The translations under genes were made by a program, and so were the position numbers. Below, in pieces: positions 8,501-17,747 of a stretch of DNA of 64,000 nt. The notes under the pieces are model-generated. The model was not told the DNA's origin, did no database searches, and saw only the letters and a program-made list of their open reading frames with translations. Every line of letters starts with the position of its first letter. Within the stretch, counting starts at the first letter, position 1. Source of the stretch: an uncultured Pseudomonadota bacterium (GTDB lineage Bacteria; Pseudomonadota; Alphaproteobacteria; RF32; CAG-239); NCBI GenBank assembly GCA_902799835.1, contig CADCCF010000002.1, positions 220,538-284,537 on the forward strand. Direction: 5' to 3'.

Positions 8501-9523
8501 ATGAAGCAAAATGTTATTGATGATTATAATCTTCTTTCCGGTCAGCAAAAAGCGGCTATCTTAGTTATGTCGCTTGATGAAGAGCGTTCATCAGCACTGT
8601 TTTCGTTAATGGATGAGGAGGAAATAAAAGAGCTTTCGGTCATAATGGTGTCTTTAGGCAAGGTTAATTCCAACATTATAGAACAACTTATAACGGAATT
8701 TAACGAAAAGCTGAATACCACCGGAGGTTTGGTCGGCACTTATGAAAGCACTGAGCGCTTGTTGGCTAAAACGCTGGATAAAGACAAAGTTAATGCGATT
8801 ATGGAAGAAATACGTGGTCCGGCCGGTCGTACAATGTGGGATAAGTTGGGCAATGTTAACGAGCATGTCTTGGCCAATTATCTCAAAAACGAATATCCGC
8901 AGACAATTGCTGTTATTCTTTCTAAAATTAAAGCTGAGCATGCCGCTAAAGTTATTGCTTTGTTCCCGGAGAACTTTGCCATGGAAATTGTTATGCGAAT
9001 GTTGCGTATGGATTCCGTGCAAAAAGACGTTATGGACAGTTTGGAAACCACATTACGTAAAGAATTTATGAGTACTTTGTCAAAATCTACTCGACGTGAT
9101 GCTCATGAACTGATTGCTGATATCTTTAACTCTCTTGATCGCAATACCGAAAATCGCTTTATGGAAGCTTTGGAAGAGCGTAATCGTGAAAGTGCTGAGC
9201 GTGTTAAGGCTTTGATGTTTACCTTTGAAGACCTCAATCGTATTGATTCACAAGGCATTCAAGTATTGTTGCGTAGCGTTGACAAAGATAAATTGGCAGT
9301 AGCTTTAAAGGGTGCTTCCGAGACCTTGAAAGAGCTGTTCTTCAATAATATGTCAACCCGTGCCGGAAAGATCATCAAAGAAGATATGGATGCAATGGGA
9401 CCGGTTAGAATGCGTGATGTTGAAGAAGCTCAGCAATACATTGTTACTACGGCCAAGGATTTGGCCAACCGCAATGAGATTGTGGTTTCTGAGGGTAAAG
9501 AAAGTGATGAGTTGGTATATTAG
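8501..9523 (+). CDS. fliG: FliG flagellar motor switch protein
   Basis: 340 residues, the normal FliG length. The N-terminal FliF-binding domain, the middle domain with the EYPQTIAVILSKIKAEHAAK segment (the EHPQ-like FliM-binding region), and the C-terminal torque domain ending in the typical GPVRMRDVEEAQQ helix are all present. In the switch complex FliG couples MotA movement to rotation and binds FliM and FliN. It sits between fliF and a fliH-like gene, the usual alphaproteobacterial order. Confidence 0.95.
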   Translation: MKQNVIDDYNLLSGQQKAAILVMSLDEERSSALFSLMDEEEIKELSVIMVSLGKVNSNIIEQLITEFNEKLNTTGGLVGTYESTERLLAKTLDKDKVNAIMEEIRGPAGRTMWDKLGNVNEHVLANYLKNEYPQTIAVILSKIKAEHAAKVIALFPENFAMEIVMRMLRMDSVQKDVMDSLETTLRKEFMSTLSKSTRRDAHELIADIFNSLDRNTENRFMEALEERNRESAERVKALMFTFEDLNRIDSQGIQVLLRSVDKDKLAVALKGASETLKELFFNNMSTRAGKIIKEDMDAMGPVRMRDVEEAQQYIVTTAKDLANRNEIVVSEGKESDELVY

Positions 9524-9540
9524 TCAAAGGCGTGAGTTAA

Positions 9541-10305
9541 GTGGCGGAATATCAAAAATATATGTTTGATAATTTTGTAATCGGAGGCGCTGCCCCAAAA
9601 GTTGCTCCTTCTGATGAACTGCCCGCTCCAACTGATGACAATATTGAGCAGGTAGCAGCGGAAGTTGTCGAACCGGTTGAAGAAGTCTCAGATGATGAGG
9701 ATATTTCAGCCACAGATTCTGAACCGGAGGAAGAATACACCAACAGTCCGATGTCAGAATTTATGTTCTCTCAGGATGATTTGGATGATGCTGTCGCCAA
9801 AGCCAAAGAAGAGGCTTATGCTCAAGGTTTGTTAGCTGCGCAAAACAGCGAGACCAATCGCCAAAACACATTATTAGAAGAAATTAAAAATCAATTATCA
9901 TTAGTTTTTGCTGATAGTCAGCAAGCAAGCGAAACACAAGAATTGAATGCTTTAAGATTTTTGGCTGCTGCTTTGCATAAATTGTTGCCCAGCCTAGAAA
10001 AGATTGACGGTATACCCGAGATAAAGCAATTTCTGGATGATAATTTTGCTCAACTAAGCTCGCAAAAGGCCTTGGCATTTTTCTTTCATCCCGACGCGGC
10101 AAAACAAGCTGCCCCATTGATTGAAAAACTGGCTGCGCACCATGATTTTGAAGGCAAAATATCAATTCACAAAGACGATAATTTAGGTCTTTCGGATTGT
10201 CGTATAGAGTGGAAGGACGGTTATGCTGAACGCAATACCGCCAAATTATTGGAAAAATTACAGGAATTATTGAATAACAATCAACAAGAGAGGGAAAATG
10301 GATAA
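9541..10305 (+). CDS. fliH: FliH-like flagellar export regulator
   Basis: 254 residues starting at a GTG. Position (between fliG and fliN) and architecture fit FliH: a short conserved N-terminus (KYMFDNFVIG), an acidic low-complexity linker (about 20-80), a helical region with AKAKEEAYAQGLLAAQ followed by heptad-like helices, and a globular C-terminal domain with the 'D-x-x-L-x-x-S-D-C-R-I-E-W' pattern (DDNLGLSDCRIEWKDGYAE) typical of FliH/YscL proteins. FliH binds and restrains the export ATPase FliI and docks it at FliN and FlhA. Its 3' end overlaps the start of fliN by 8 nt, implying translational coupling. FliH sequences diverge quickly, so the family call rests partly on context. Confidence 0.75.
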   Translation: MAEYQKYMFDNFVIGGAAPKVAPSDELPAPTDDNIEQVAAEVVEPVEEVSDDEDISATDSEPEEEYTNSPMSEFMFSQDDLDDAVAKAKEEAYAQGLLAAQNSETNRQNTLLEEIKNQLSLVFADSQQASETQELNALRFLAAALHKLLPSLEKIDGIPEIKQFLDDNFAQLSSQKALAFFFHPDAAKQAAPLIEKLAAHHDFEGKISIHKDDNLGLSDCRIEWKDGYAERNTAKLLEKLQELLNNNQQERENG

Positions 10306-10654
10306 TCAATTGGATTTAGATGAATTGAGCGAAACATCTTCGATGGATGATGAGCCCATATTGCGTAAAGAAGTTGGAATGGACGATTTTGATATTCCGA
10401 CTTCGACATCTGATTTGGAAGCAGTTTACAACATTCCGGTCAAAGTATCGGCAGTTTTGGGCAAAACCAATATGAAAGTCAGCCAATTAATGAAATTGAA
10501 CAAAGGTGCGATTATTGAGCTTGATCGCAAAGTTGGTGAAGCTGTTGACATTTATGTCAACAATTCTTTGGTTGCACGTGGTGAGGTCGTTGTGGTTGAT
10601 GACAAACTTGGTATTACCATGACTGAAATTGTTAAATCTGTCAGCAAGGCTTAA
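10298..10654 (+). CDS. fliN: FliN flagellar motor switch protein
   Basis: 118 residues: an acidic N-terminal segment of about 40 residues, then the SpoA/FliN domain (VYNIPVKVSAVLGKTNMKV, LNKGAIIELDRKVGEAVDIY, NNSLVARGEVVVVDDKLGI). This is the cytoplasmic C-ring subunit below FliG/FliM, which also receives FliH-FliI cargo. It overlaps the end of the fliH-like gene and is followed after 3 nt by flbD. No fliM is present in this window. Confidence 0.93.
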   Translation: MDNQLDLDELSETSSMDDEPILRKEVGMDDFDIPTSTSDLEAVYNIPVKVSAVLGKTNMKVSQLMKLNKGAIIELDRKVGEAVDIYVNNSLVARGEVVVVDDKLGITMTEIVKSVSKA

Positions 10655-10657
10655 ACC

Positions 10658-11980
10658 ATGGAATTATTGATTGTCGGAGCACTAAACGGTCAAATCGGAG
10701 CAGCCAGCAAGATTGCCATAGCCAAAGGCGGGCAAGTAACTTTGGCCGATTCGGTTGATAAGGCGCTTGATATAATGCGTTCCGGCAAAGCGATAGAATT
10801 GGTGATGATAGATGTTACCTTGGATGTTTACAAACTCATCTCATCATTAAACAACGAACGTATTAATGTTGCTGTTGTAGCTTGTGGCGTGGCAAATGAC
10901 ACATCACTGGCGGTTAAAGCAATCAAGGCCGGGGCAAAAGAGTATATCCCTCTACCTCCTGATCCCGACCTGATTGGCGCAGTTTTGGCGGCGGCAACTC
11001 GCGAAAATCACGCACTTATTTATGGCGATAAAAAGACCGAAGCAGTTTTAAAAATGGCTAAGCAAATAGCCCCATCTGATGCCAGTGTATTGCTTACCGG
11101 TTCTTCCGGCACCGGCAAGGAAATTTTCTCGCGTTTTATTCATGATAATTCCAAACGATCTTCTCGTCAGTTTGTAGCCGTAAACTGCGCTGCCATACCG
11201 GAAGCATTATTGGAATCCGAGTTGTTCGGTTATGAAAAAGGCGCTTTTACCGGAGCAGTTGCTCGCCGTATCGGCAAATTTGAAGAAGCTTCCGGTGGAA
11301 CATTGTTGCTTGATGAAATCTCGGAGATGGATATATCTTTGCAAGCCAAGTTGTTGCGTGCAATCCAAGAAAAAGAAATTGATCGATTGGGCGGTAAAGC
11401 TCCAATAAAGGTTGATACTCGTATTATTGCCACCTCCAATCGCAATTTGGAAGAATGTGTGCAAAACGGTACTTTTCGTCAGGACTTGTACTATCGTTTA
11501 AATGTTATTGCTCTTAATATTCCTGATCTGAAAGACCGTCCTGATGATATTATAGTTTTAGCCAAGCATTTTATCAAAAAATATTCTGAGGTGAACGAAT
11601 TGCCGATGCGTGACTTGTCGGCTAAGGCTTCTGAGTTGTTACTCAATTATCTGTGGCCGGGTAATGTTCGCGAATTGGAGAACACCATGCATCGAGCTGT
11701 ACTGATGGCAACCGGTGATGAGATTGATGAAAATGCAATTATTCTCAACAATCCCAACGCTGTAAAAACTCCGGCGCCAGCACAGGATAATGCTCCTTCA
11801 CAAGTTGGCCAGACAGTGGCAAACGTTGAGAGAAAATTGATTTTGGACACTTTGGAGAGCACTTCGTGGAACCGTACAACCGCTGCAATTTTGCTCGGTA
11901 TATCGATTCGCACTTTGCGCAACAAACTCAAACAATATCAGGAGGAGGGATATAATATCCCATCCTCAGCACAAGGATAG
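10658..11980 (+). CDS. flbD: FlbD-type sigma-54-dependent flagellar regulator
   Basis: 440 residues. The N-terminus (about 1-115) is a degenerate receiver with the FlbD-like segments ACGV and AIKAGAKEYIPLPPDPDLI. Next comes an AAA+ sigma-54 activation domain with Walker A GSSGTGKE (about 148-155), the sigma-54 contact loop GAFTGA (about 195-200) and Walker B GGTLLLDEISEMD, then a Fis-type helix-turn-helix near the C-terminus (RTTAAILLGISIRTLRNKLKQY). In Caulobacter FlbD activates late flagellar genes and represses early ones in response to basal-body assembly. It lies inside the structural operon, between fliN and flhA, so assembly and late-gene control are linked. Confidence 0.92.
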   Translation: MELLIVGALNGQIGAASKIAIAKGGQVTLADSVDKALDIMRSGKAIELVMIDVTLDVYKLISSLNNERINVAVVACGVANDTSLAVKAIKAGAKEYIPLPPDPDLIGAVLAAATRENHALIYGDKKTEAVLKMAKQIAPSDASVLLTGSSGTGKEIFSRFIHDNSKRSSRQFVAVNCAAIPEALLESELFGYEKGAFTGAVARRIGKFEEASGGTLLLDEISEMDISLQAKLLRAIQEKEIDRLGGKAPIKVDTRIIATSNRNLEECVQNGTFRQDLYYRLNVIALNIPDLKDRPDDIIVLAKHFIKKYSEVNELPMRDLSAKASELLLNYLWPGNVRELENTMHRAVLMATGDEIDENAIILNNPNAVKTPAPAQDNAPSQVGQTVANVERKLILDTLESTSWNRTTAAILLGISIRTLRNKLKQYQEEGYNIPSSAQG

Positions 11981-11989
11981 ACACAACCA

Positions 11990-14098
11990 ATGGCAAAAGC
12001 ACTGCGCAATTCTTGGGCAACCAATCTTAAAAATACGCTTGTAGGATCAGCCAAGCGCGGTGACATAATGTTTGCTGTCGGTATTATTTTGATATTGGTA
12101 GTTTTGATTATGCCGATGCCGGTGTGGTTGTTGGATATATCTTTGGCATTATCTATTACTATGTCTTGTATTGTGTTGATGATGGCGATTTTTATTGAAA
12201 AGCCTATCGAATTCAGTGCTTTCCCCTTGGTCTTGTTGATTGTTACCATTTATCGATTAGCGCTGAACTTGGCATCGACCCGTTTGATATTATCACGCGG
12301 CTCCATGGGACCTGACGCTGCCGGCGAGGTAATTAAAGCTTTTGGCGGCTTTATCATGGGTAATAATTTTGTTATCGGTGTTATTGTTTTTGCGATATTG
12401 GTTTTGGTTAACTTTATTGTTGTAACCAAAGGTTCCGGTCGTATCGCTGAAGTTGCCGCCCGTTTTGCTTTGGATGCAATGCCCGGTAAACAGATGGCTA
12501 TTGATGCCGATTTGTCTTCCGGATTGATAAATGAAGATGAGGCTCGCAAACGACGTGAAGATTTATCAAAAGAAAGTTCTTTCTATGGAGCCATGGATGG
12601 TGCTTCTAAATTTGTACGTGGCGATGCTATCGCCGGATTGTTGATTACATTTATCAACATTATTGCCGGTATCATTATCGGTATGGTGCAAAATGATATG
12701 AGTTTTTCGCAAGCCGGAGAAACCTACACTCGCTTGACGGTCGGTGATGGTTTGGTATCGCAGATTCCGGCCTTGATTGTTTCGGTTGCTGCCGGTATTT
12801 TGGTGTCTAAGGCCGGTATGACGGAATCAACCGACAAAGTATTATTTGAGCAAGTTGCCAATTATCCTAAGGCTTTGGGAATGAGTGCCGGTTTGGCGGT
12901 TGCTTTGGGATTTTTGCCCGGTATTCCGATGATTCCGTTCTTTATTTTGGCAACTTTAACCGGTAGTACAGCTTATTATCTGAATAAACAGCGGACTCAA
13001 GAACAAGCTGTTGAGCAAGCGGCCATAGAACAAGAAAAACAAACCGGAGGTGCCAAGGCGGCTGAAGAGCCGATTTCCAATGTGCTCAAAGTCGATGCTA
13101 TCAGGTTAGAAGTCGGTTATGGACTGTTGCCGTTGATAAATGATGATTCCAATCGCAAGATTACCGACCAAATCAAAGCATTACGCCGGGCTTTGGCTGC
13201 TGAATTAGGTTTTGTTATGCCGTCGATTCGTATTCAGGATAATATGCAGTTGGAAGCAAATGAATATAATATTTATATTAAAGAAGTGCGTAGCGGACGT
13301 GGAACTCTGCGCCCCACCCAGTTGTTGGTTATGGATCCGCGCGGTGATAAGATAAATCTTCCCGGTGAAGAAACCCAAGAGCCGACTTTTGGTTTGCAGG
13401 CCATGTGGATTGATCCATCTTATCGCGAAGAAGCCATGTTTAGAGGTTATACCGTTGTTGATCCGGCAACCGTTGTCACCACTCATATTACCGAACTGGT
13501 TAAAGAAAACATGCCTGAATTGCTTTCCTATGCTGAAACTCAAAAACTGCTTGATGAAATGGATAAAGAACATCAAAAATTGGTTAAAGACCTTATTCCT
13601 TCTAAGATTAGTCTTGCGGCGGTTCAGCGTATTTTGAAGAACTTGTTACAGGAAAGAGTTTCCATTCGCGACTTGCCCACTATTTTGGAGGGAATATCAG
13701 AAGCAGTTGCTTCAACTCACAGTTTGATGTTGATTACCGAACATGTGCGTTCGCGTTTATCTCGCCAGTTGTCTAACGCTTATGCTAATGAATTTGGCGT
13801 TATATCACTGGTCCCGTTGTCGCCGGAATGGGAACATAATTTTTCACAAAGCATAGTTGGTGATGGTGATGATAAGCAGTTAGCCATGGCGCCGTCTCAG
13901 CTACAATCTTTCATTACCAAGGTGCGTAGTGTCACTGAAGATCTGGCAGCCAAAGGCGAGAATCCGGTTCTCTTAACCAGTCCGTCGATTCGCCCGTTTG
14001 TACGCTCGATAATTGAGCGTTTTCGTCCTTTGAGTGTGGTTATGTCGCAAAACGAAATTCATCCTAAAGCAAAGATAAAAACTGTCGGGCAGATATAG
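11990..14098 (+). CDS. flhA: FlhA flagellar export gate protein
   Basis: 702 residues, the family's usual size. The N-terminal half (roughly residues 20-320) carries about eight membrane helices. It includes the conserved FPLVLLIVTIYRLALNLAST region and the cytosolic FHIPEP-type loop with GRIAEVAARFALDAMPGKQM and DADLSSGLINEDEARKRR. The C-terminal half is the cytosolic nonamer-forming domain that binds chaperone-substrate complexes. It starts 10 nt after flbD and is followed 5 nt later by a MinD-like ATPase gene. Confidence 0.96.
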   Translation: MAKALRNSWATNLKNTLVGSAKRGDIMFAVGIILILVVLIMPMPVWLLDISLALSITMSCIVLMMAIFIEKPIEFSAFPLVLLIVTIYRLALNLASTRLILSRGSMGPDAAGEVIKAFGGFIMGNNFVIGVIVFAILVLVNFIVVTKGSGRIAEVAARFALDAMPGKQMAIDADLSSGLINEDEARKRREDLSKESSFYGAMDGASKFVRGDAIAGLLITFINIIAGIIIGMVQNDMSFSQAGETYTRLTVGDGLVSQIPALIVSVAAGILVSKAGMTESTDKVLFEQVANYPKALGMSAGLAVALGFLPGIPMIPFFILATLTGSTAYYLNKQRTQEQAVEQAAIEQEKQTGGAKAAEEPISNVLKVDAIRLEVGYGLLPLINDDSNRKITDQIKALRRALAAELGFVMPSIRIQDNMQLEANEYNIYIKEVRSGRGTLRPTQLLVMDPRGDKINLPGEETQEPTFGLQAMWIDPSYREEAMFRGYTVVDPATVVTTHITELVKENMPELLSYAETQKLLDEMDKEHQKLVKDLIPSKISLAAVQRILKNLLQERVSIRDLPTILEGISEAVASTHSLMLITEHVRSRLSRQLSNAYANEFGVISLVPLSPEWEHNFSQSIVGDGDDKQLAMAPSQLQSFITKVRSVTEDLAAKGENPVLLTSPSIRPFVRSIIERFRPLSVVMSQNEIHPKAKIKTVGQI

Positions 14099-14102
14099 TA
14101 TC

Positions 14103-14897
14103 ATGGAAAACGACTATACAGGCAATTTATATTCAACACCGGAACCTTCCTACTACAAAGGTAAAAATATGATTGCTGTTATGTCGGGAAGACACGGTAG
14201 CGGAAAAACATGGCTGGCGGTATCTTTGGCGCAAGTTTTGAGTGCAATGAAACAAAAAGTTTTGTTGTTTGATGGTTCCGGTGGCATTAATAACATCAAA
14301 AAACAATTGGGGTTAGAAGATTGTCCTGATTTGGATAAGGTCATATACCAGGGAGATTGCCTGAATCAAATTATCACCTGTTATAATAAAGGGCATTTTG
14401 ATATGATATTAAGCAATCCGTCGTCATCAGGATTGGCTACAATGTCTATTGGTTGTTTGCAAATATTCGGTGATGATTTGAATATCATATCACAAGAATA
14501 TGACAAAGTTATTCTTGATATTGATGTAAATGATAATGATGCAGCTCATGTTTTGGCCGGAATGTCAAAATCGGTAATTGTCGTATGCGGTAATTCGGTT
14601 GCTTCAATGACAGAAAGCTATCAAATTATTCGTGACTTTTACACGCACTATCCGCAAACCGATATTAAGGTTTTAATAAATCAGGCTGATAATTTTATTG
14701 AAGGTCAAAGGACTTTTGCCAGTTTGGCATCAACCTGTCAACGATTTTTGAATTACACGCCAAAGTTGTTGGGGATAGTGCGTGAAGATACCAGAGTTCG
14801 CGATGCTATTCGCAACCAGACGACCGTGATTAATCGCTATCCTCAATCCGAGGCTTCTTTAGATGTGGTGGCTGTAGCTAAGGAGATATTAAGATAA
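14103..14897 (+). CDS. MinD/ParA-family ATPase, FlhG-like
   Basis: 264 residues of the SIMIBI class (MinD/ParA/FlhG). The P-loop is at about residues 26-38 (SGRHGSGKTW). The deviant-Walker signature lysine of KGGxGKT is replaced (GRHGSGKT), although the catalytic GKT is intact. A switch-II-like DKVILDIDVNDND and IKVLINQADN follow. Directly after flhA, the natural guess is an FlhG/YlxH-like protein that sets flagellar number or location, but no FlhF GTPase is seen nearby. The altered P-loop and the missing canonical D-x-P switch mean ATP-dependent dimerisation should not be assumed. It is coupled tightly to the next gene, with no gap. Confidence 0.75.
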   Translation: MENDYTGNLYSTPEPSYYKGKNMIAVMSGRHGSGKTWLAVSLAQVLSAMKQKVLLFDGSGGINNIKKQLGLEDCPDLDKVIYQGDCLNQIITCYNKGHFDMILSNPSSSGLATMSIGCLQIFGDDLNIISQEYDKVILDIDVNDNDAAHVLAGMSKSVIVVCGNSVASMTESYQIIRDFYTHYPQTDIKVLINQADNFIEGQRTFASLASTCQRFLNYTPKLLGIVREDTRVRDAIRNQTTVINRYPQSEASLDVVAVAKEILR

Positions 14898-16466
14898 ATG
14901 GAAACCGTAGTTTCAACTATTAATATGATAGCCACTGATGCGGTTTTGCCCAACGCGGAATTGCTACAATTAACAGAATTGCCGGATGATTTGTTAGCCA
15001 TATTGCAAAATGGAGCTAAGGCCAATTTAAGAATTTCTCTGGCAGATTCATCCCTGTTAACACAACTGGAAATAAATGGTCAGACTTTTGCTGTCAAAAT
15101 CAATGGAACTTTGCCTCAACCTCAACCAAATGAAATTTTAGATTTGCCGGTTAAAGTAAGTTCAGGTAATCGTTTACAGGTCATAGTGCCACAGGTGCAA
15201 ACACATTCTCTGTCACCCAAATTACAGACCGATACCAAACAACCGATTGTGCAGTCACGAACACCAGCTGTTGATATCAATATAAATCCGACCAAACAAC
15301 TGCAAAAGGTTATCTTAGAACCGCTCAAACTTGATGAGGTAATAAGTTCTAAATTAACAGAATTAAAAGCTCCGCTTGCGCTCAAAGAACAAGTTATGTC
15401 CCAAATTCCTCGGCTGGAAATAAACATTTCATCAATTGGTCAAACTAGTCCTTCTGCCAAAAGTATTCTTCAGCCGATTTATGAGACCATTGAACAGATG
15501 GTTTATGCTAATCCAAATAATAGTGAAATAGAAGTTTTGCAGAATCAATTACAGCTTAATATTGCTGAGCTTGTTGGTAAAAATGTCAATGGAACAATCA
15601 GTCGGCAACAAAATGCCACCACTTTTATCAAAACAGAAGTTGGTGAAAGTTTTTTCACAGCCCCGCTCAAACTCAGCCCTAATGAAGCAGTCGATTTGAC
15701 TATCAATAATATTGTATTTCCTACCAAGGCAAGACCGGATAATATTTTTACCAAAATTGTTAATTTGTTTGAGGGTAAAAATTCCGATATTACAACAATA
15801 TTGCAAAACAATCCTCATATATTGAGTAAATTATTCAGCCAAGATGTAACCATAGCCGCTGAGCAAAATTCACCGTTGTTGAATACATTAGCGACCAAAT
15901 TGCCGGCTTATAATCAAAATTTTTTGCCTAATTTAGTAACTTTCTATCAGGCCGCAGTGCAAAAAGATGCGACTATATGGTTGGGAGCAGATAATATCAA
16001 ACAAATTGCCCAAATCAGCAAAGATGTTGATGTTGCAGGTATCACTAAAGAACTAAATAATTTTGTTGCCTCAAGCATCAAAGAAACTCCAATGTGGCGC
16101 ATAAGCGAAATTCCGGTTTATGCCGATAATAATTTTACCCCCTTAAAAATTGCCGTAAAAAAAGACCATGATGACGGCAAAGAAGCAAAGCAATCCAAGC
16201 AGGGTACTCGTTTTGTCGTTGAAACTCAGTTTTCCAAATTAGGTAGTTTTCAGTTTGATGGTTTTGTACGTTCTCACGAGCGTAATTTAGATTTGATAGT
16301 TCGCACTTCATCACGGTTGGATGATGATTTTTGTACGCAACTTATCAATTTATTTAAGAATTCGCTTTATAATTTCGATTACAAAGGCACAGTTAAAATA
16401 AATCAAAAAGAGAGTTTTATTAATTTTTATGAGGCTACGCCTCGCAAGCAAGGAATTTATATCTAA
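14898..16466 (+). CDS. FliK-like protein (probable hook-length control)
   Basis: 522 residues, rich in Q, N, T and P, with no signal peptide or membrane helix. The long disordered-looking middle and a compact C-terminal domain (about 430-510: a QFSKLGSFQFDGFVR strand pair, LDLIVRTSSRLDDDFC, then a helix and VKINQ) resemble the layout of FliK, the hook-length ruler whose C-terminal domain switches export specificity at FlhB. I see no diagnostic motif, so this rests on architecture and position in the flagellar operon, between the MinD-like and J-domain genes. It could instead be a lineage-specific cytosolic flagellar factor. Confidence 0.5.
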   Translation: METVVSTINMIATDAVLPNAELLQLTELPDDLLAILQNGAKANLRISLADSSLLTQLEINGQTFAVKINGTLPQPQPNEILDLPVKVSSGNRLQVIVPQVQTHSLSPKLQTDTKQPIVQSRTPAVDININPTKQLQKVILEPLKLDEVISSKLTELKAPLALKEQVMSQIPRLEINISSIGQTSPSAKSILQPIYETIEQMVYANPNNSEIEVLQNQLQLNIAELVGKNVNGTISRQQNATTFIKTEVGESFFTAPLKLSPNEAVDLTINNIVFPTKARPDNIFTKIVNLFEGKNSDITTILQNNPHILSKLFSQDVTIAAEQNSPLLNTLATKLPAYNQNFLPNLVTFYQAAVQKDATIWLGADNIKQIAQISKDVDVAGITKELNNFVASSIKETPMWRISEIPVYADNNFTPLKIAVKKDHDDGKEAKQSKQGTRFVVETQFSKLGSFQFDGFVRSHERNLDLIVRTSSRLDDDFCTQLINLFKNSLYNFDYKGTVKINQKESFINFYEATPRKQGIYI

Positions 16467-17594
16467 ATGAATGATGCTTTGGAATATTATAAAATATTAG
16501 AAGTTTCTTCAGATGCCTCCGATGAAGAAATAAGAACGTCATATCGTAACAAAGCAAAAATATGGCATCCCGATTCTAATCCGTCACCTGAAGCTGTGGA
16601 GATATTTCGCAAGCTTTCTGAGGCGCATACGGTCTTGACCGATAACAAATTGCGTCATCGTTATAATTTGCTATCTTTGTGTTGCACAGCCGATAATTAT
16701 CCGCAAACTTCAAATTTGGCTGTTATAAAAGATGGTGCAGAAGATGTTAATTTGCGCGCAATACGCCAAAAAGTAATTCGTGCCAAAATAGTTGATTATG
16801 AAAGTAAAAATACCGTGCAAGTTGTCAATTATGCCAATGCTCTCAAGCTTAATTTCAACAATTCGCTGACCAATTGGACACTCGGGTGGTGGCACCTCAA
16901 AACATTTGTTCCTAATTTGCTTAATATAATTCATAATTTTTGCCATCCGATTGCCAAACAGGATAGCTGCCGAATTTTATTGACCAATATGTTGGCACAC
17001 GAGCAATCAGGACAACTGGCTAAAGCATCGCAATGCGGGCTAATTGCTTGTGATTATTTGGATGCGACAGGACAACAGGCGGTAAAAAACTACATTTCAG
17101 CTTGGAATATTCCGCCATCACGTCCACGCTCATGGAACTTAAGCAAATTATTGTTCGCTCAGTTGACAGCTCCGGTTGTTTTAATAGCAATAATCACAAT
17201 AATTTTTATATTTGGCTACGGTAATAATTTATTCAATAGCAAAAAAACAACAGCAATTAACTATTATCAAAGTGTCGATTTGGGCTCACGCGGAAGTGTT
17301 ACGGATGATATTGTGGTTGGTAAGGTAATCAATATTCCGGTTAACAAGAATGATGATTCCAGATTGTATCATTTCAAAAAAACAGCTCAAATCATGTATG
17401 GACCATCAGATAAATTTGATGTGTTGATAACAGCTAAAAAAGATATGACCGTTCGCCTGACCGGTATGACGCCCGATAATGTTTGGGCACGCGTTATGAT
17501 TGATAATGGTGAAATGGGCTTTGTCCATATGGATGTAATTCAGCAAGGACGCGGCGCCGAAATTCCTTTTGGTAGTAAGATAACCAATAATTAA
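16467..17594 (+). CDS. Membrane-anchored J-domain protein with C-terminal SH3-like domain
   Basis: 375 residues. Residues 1-68 form a J domain with the essential HPD tripeptide (33-35) and a helix IV ending in RHRYNLL. A helical middle region follows, then one membrane helix (about 229-252) and a C-terminal segment (about 285-370) with the pattern of a bacterial SH3 domain (IMYGPSDKFDVLITAKKDMTV, NVWARVMIDNGEMGFVHMD). The J domain would recruit DnaK on the cytoplasmic side while the SH3 part would lie in the periplasm and could bind peptidoglycan. It starts immediately after the FliK-like gene and is the last gene of the flagellar operon. I know of no standard flagellar J-domain subunit, so its job is open. 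Confidence 0.8.
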   Translation: MNDALEYYKILEVSSDASDEEIRTSYRNKAKIWHPDSNPSPEAVEIFRKLSEAHTVLTDNKLRHRYNLLSLCCTADNYPQTSNLAVIKDGAEDVNLRAIRQKVIRAKIVDYESKNTVQVVNYANALKLNFNNSLTNWTLGWWHLKTFVPNLLNIIHNFCHPIAKQDSCRILLTNMLAHEQSGQLAKASQCGLIACDYLDATGQQAVKNYISAWNIPPSRPRSWNLSKLLFAQLTAPVVLIAIITIIFIFGYGNNLFNSKKTTAINYYQSVDLGSRGSVTDDIVVGKVINIPVNKNDDSRLYHFKKTAQIMYGPSDKFDVLITAKKDMTVRLTGMTPDNVWARVMIDNGEMGFVHMDVIQQGRGAEIPFGSKITNN

Positions 17595-17747
17595 AGTCCC
17601 TGTTTTTAGCATTATGCTTTCCAAAATTTCGTATTGATTTTATTAACTCAAAGCGAATAATACAGTGATATTCGCATTCAGATTAATGTGATTCCGGAAC
17701 TTGGACTACCGCAAATAAAGTTCATGTTTTATGATGGAGTGTATGCT

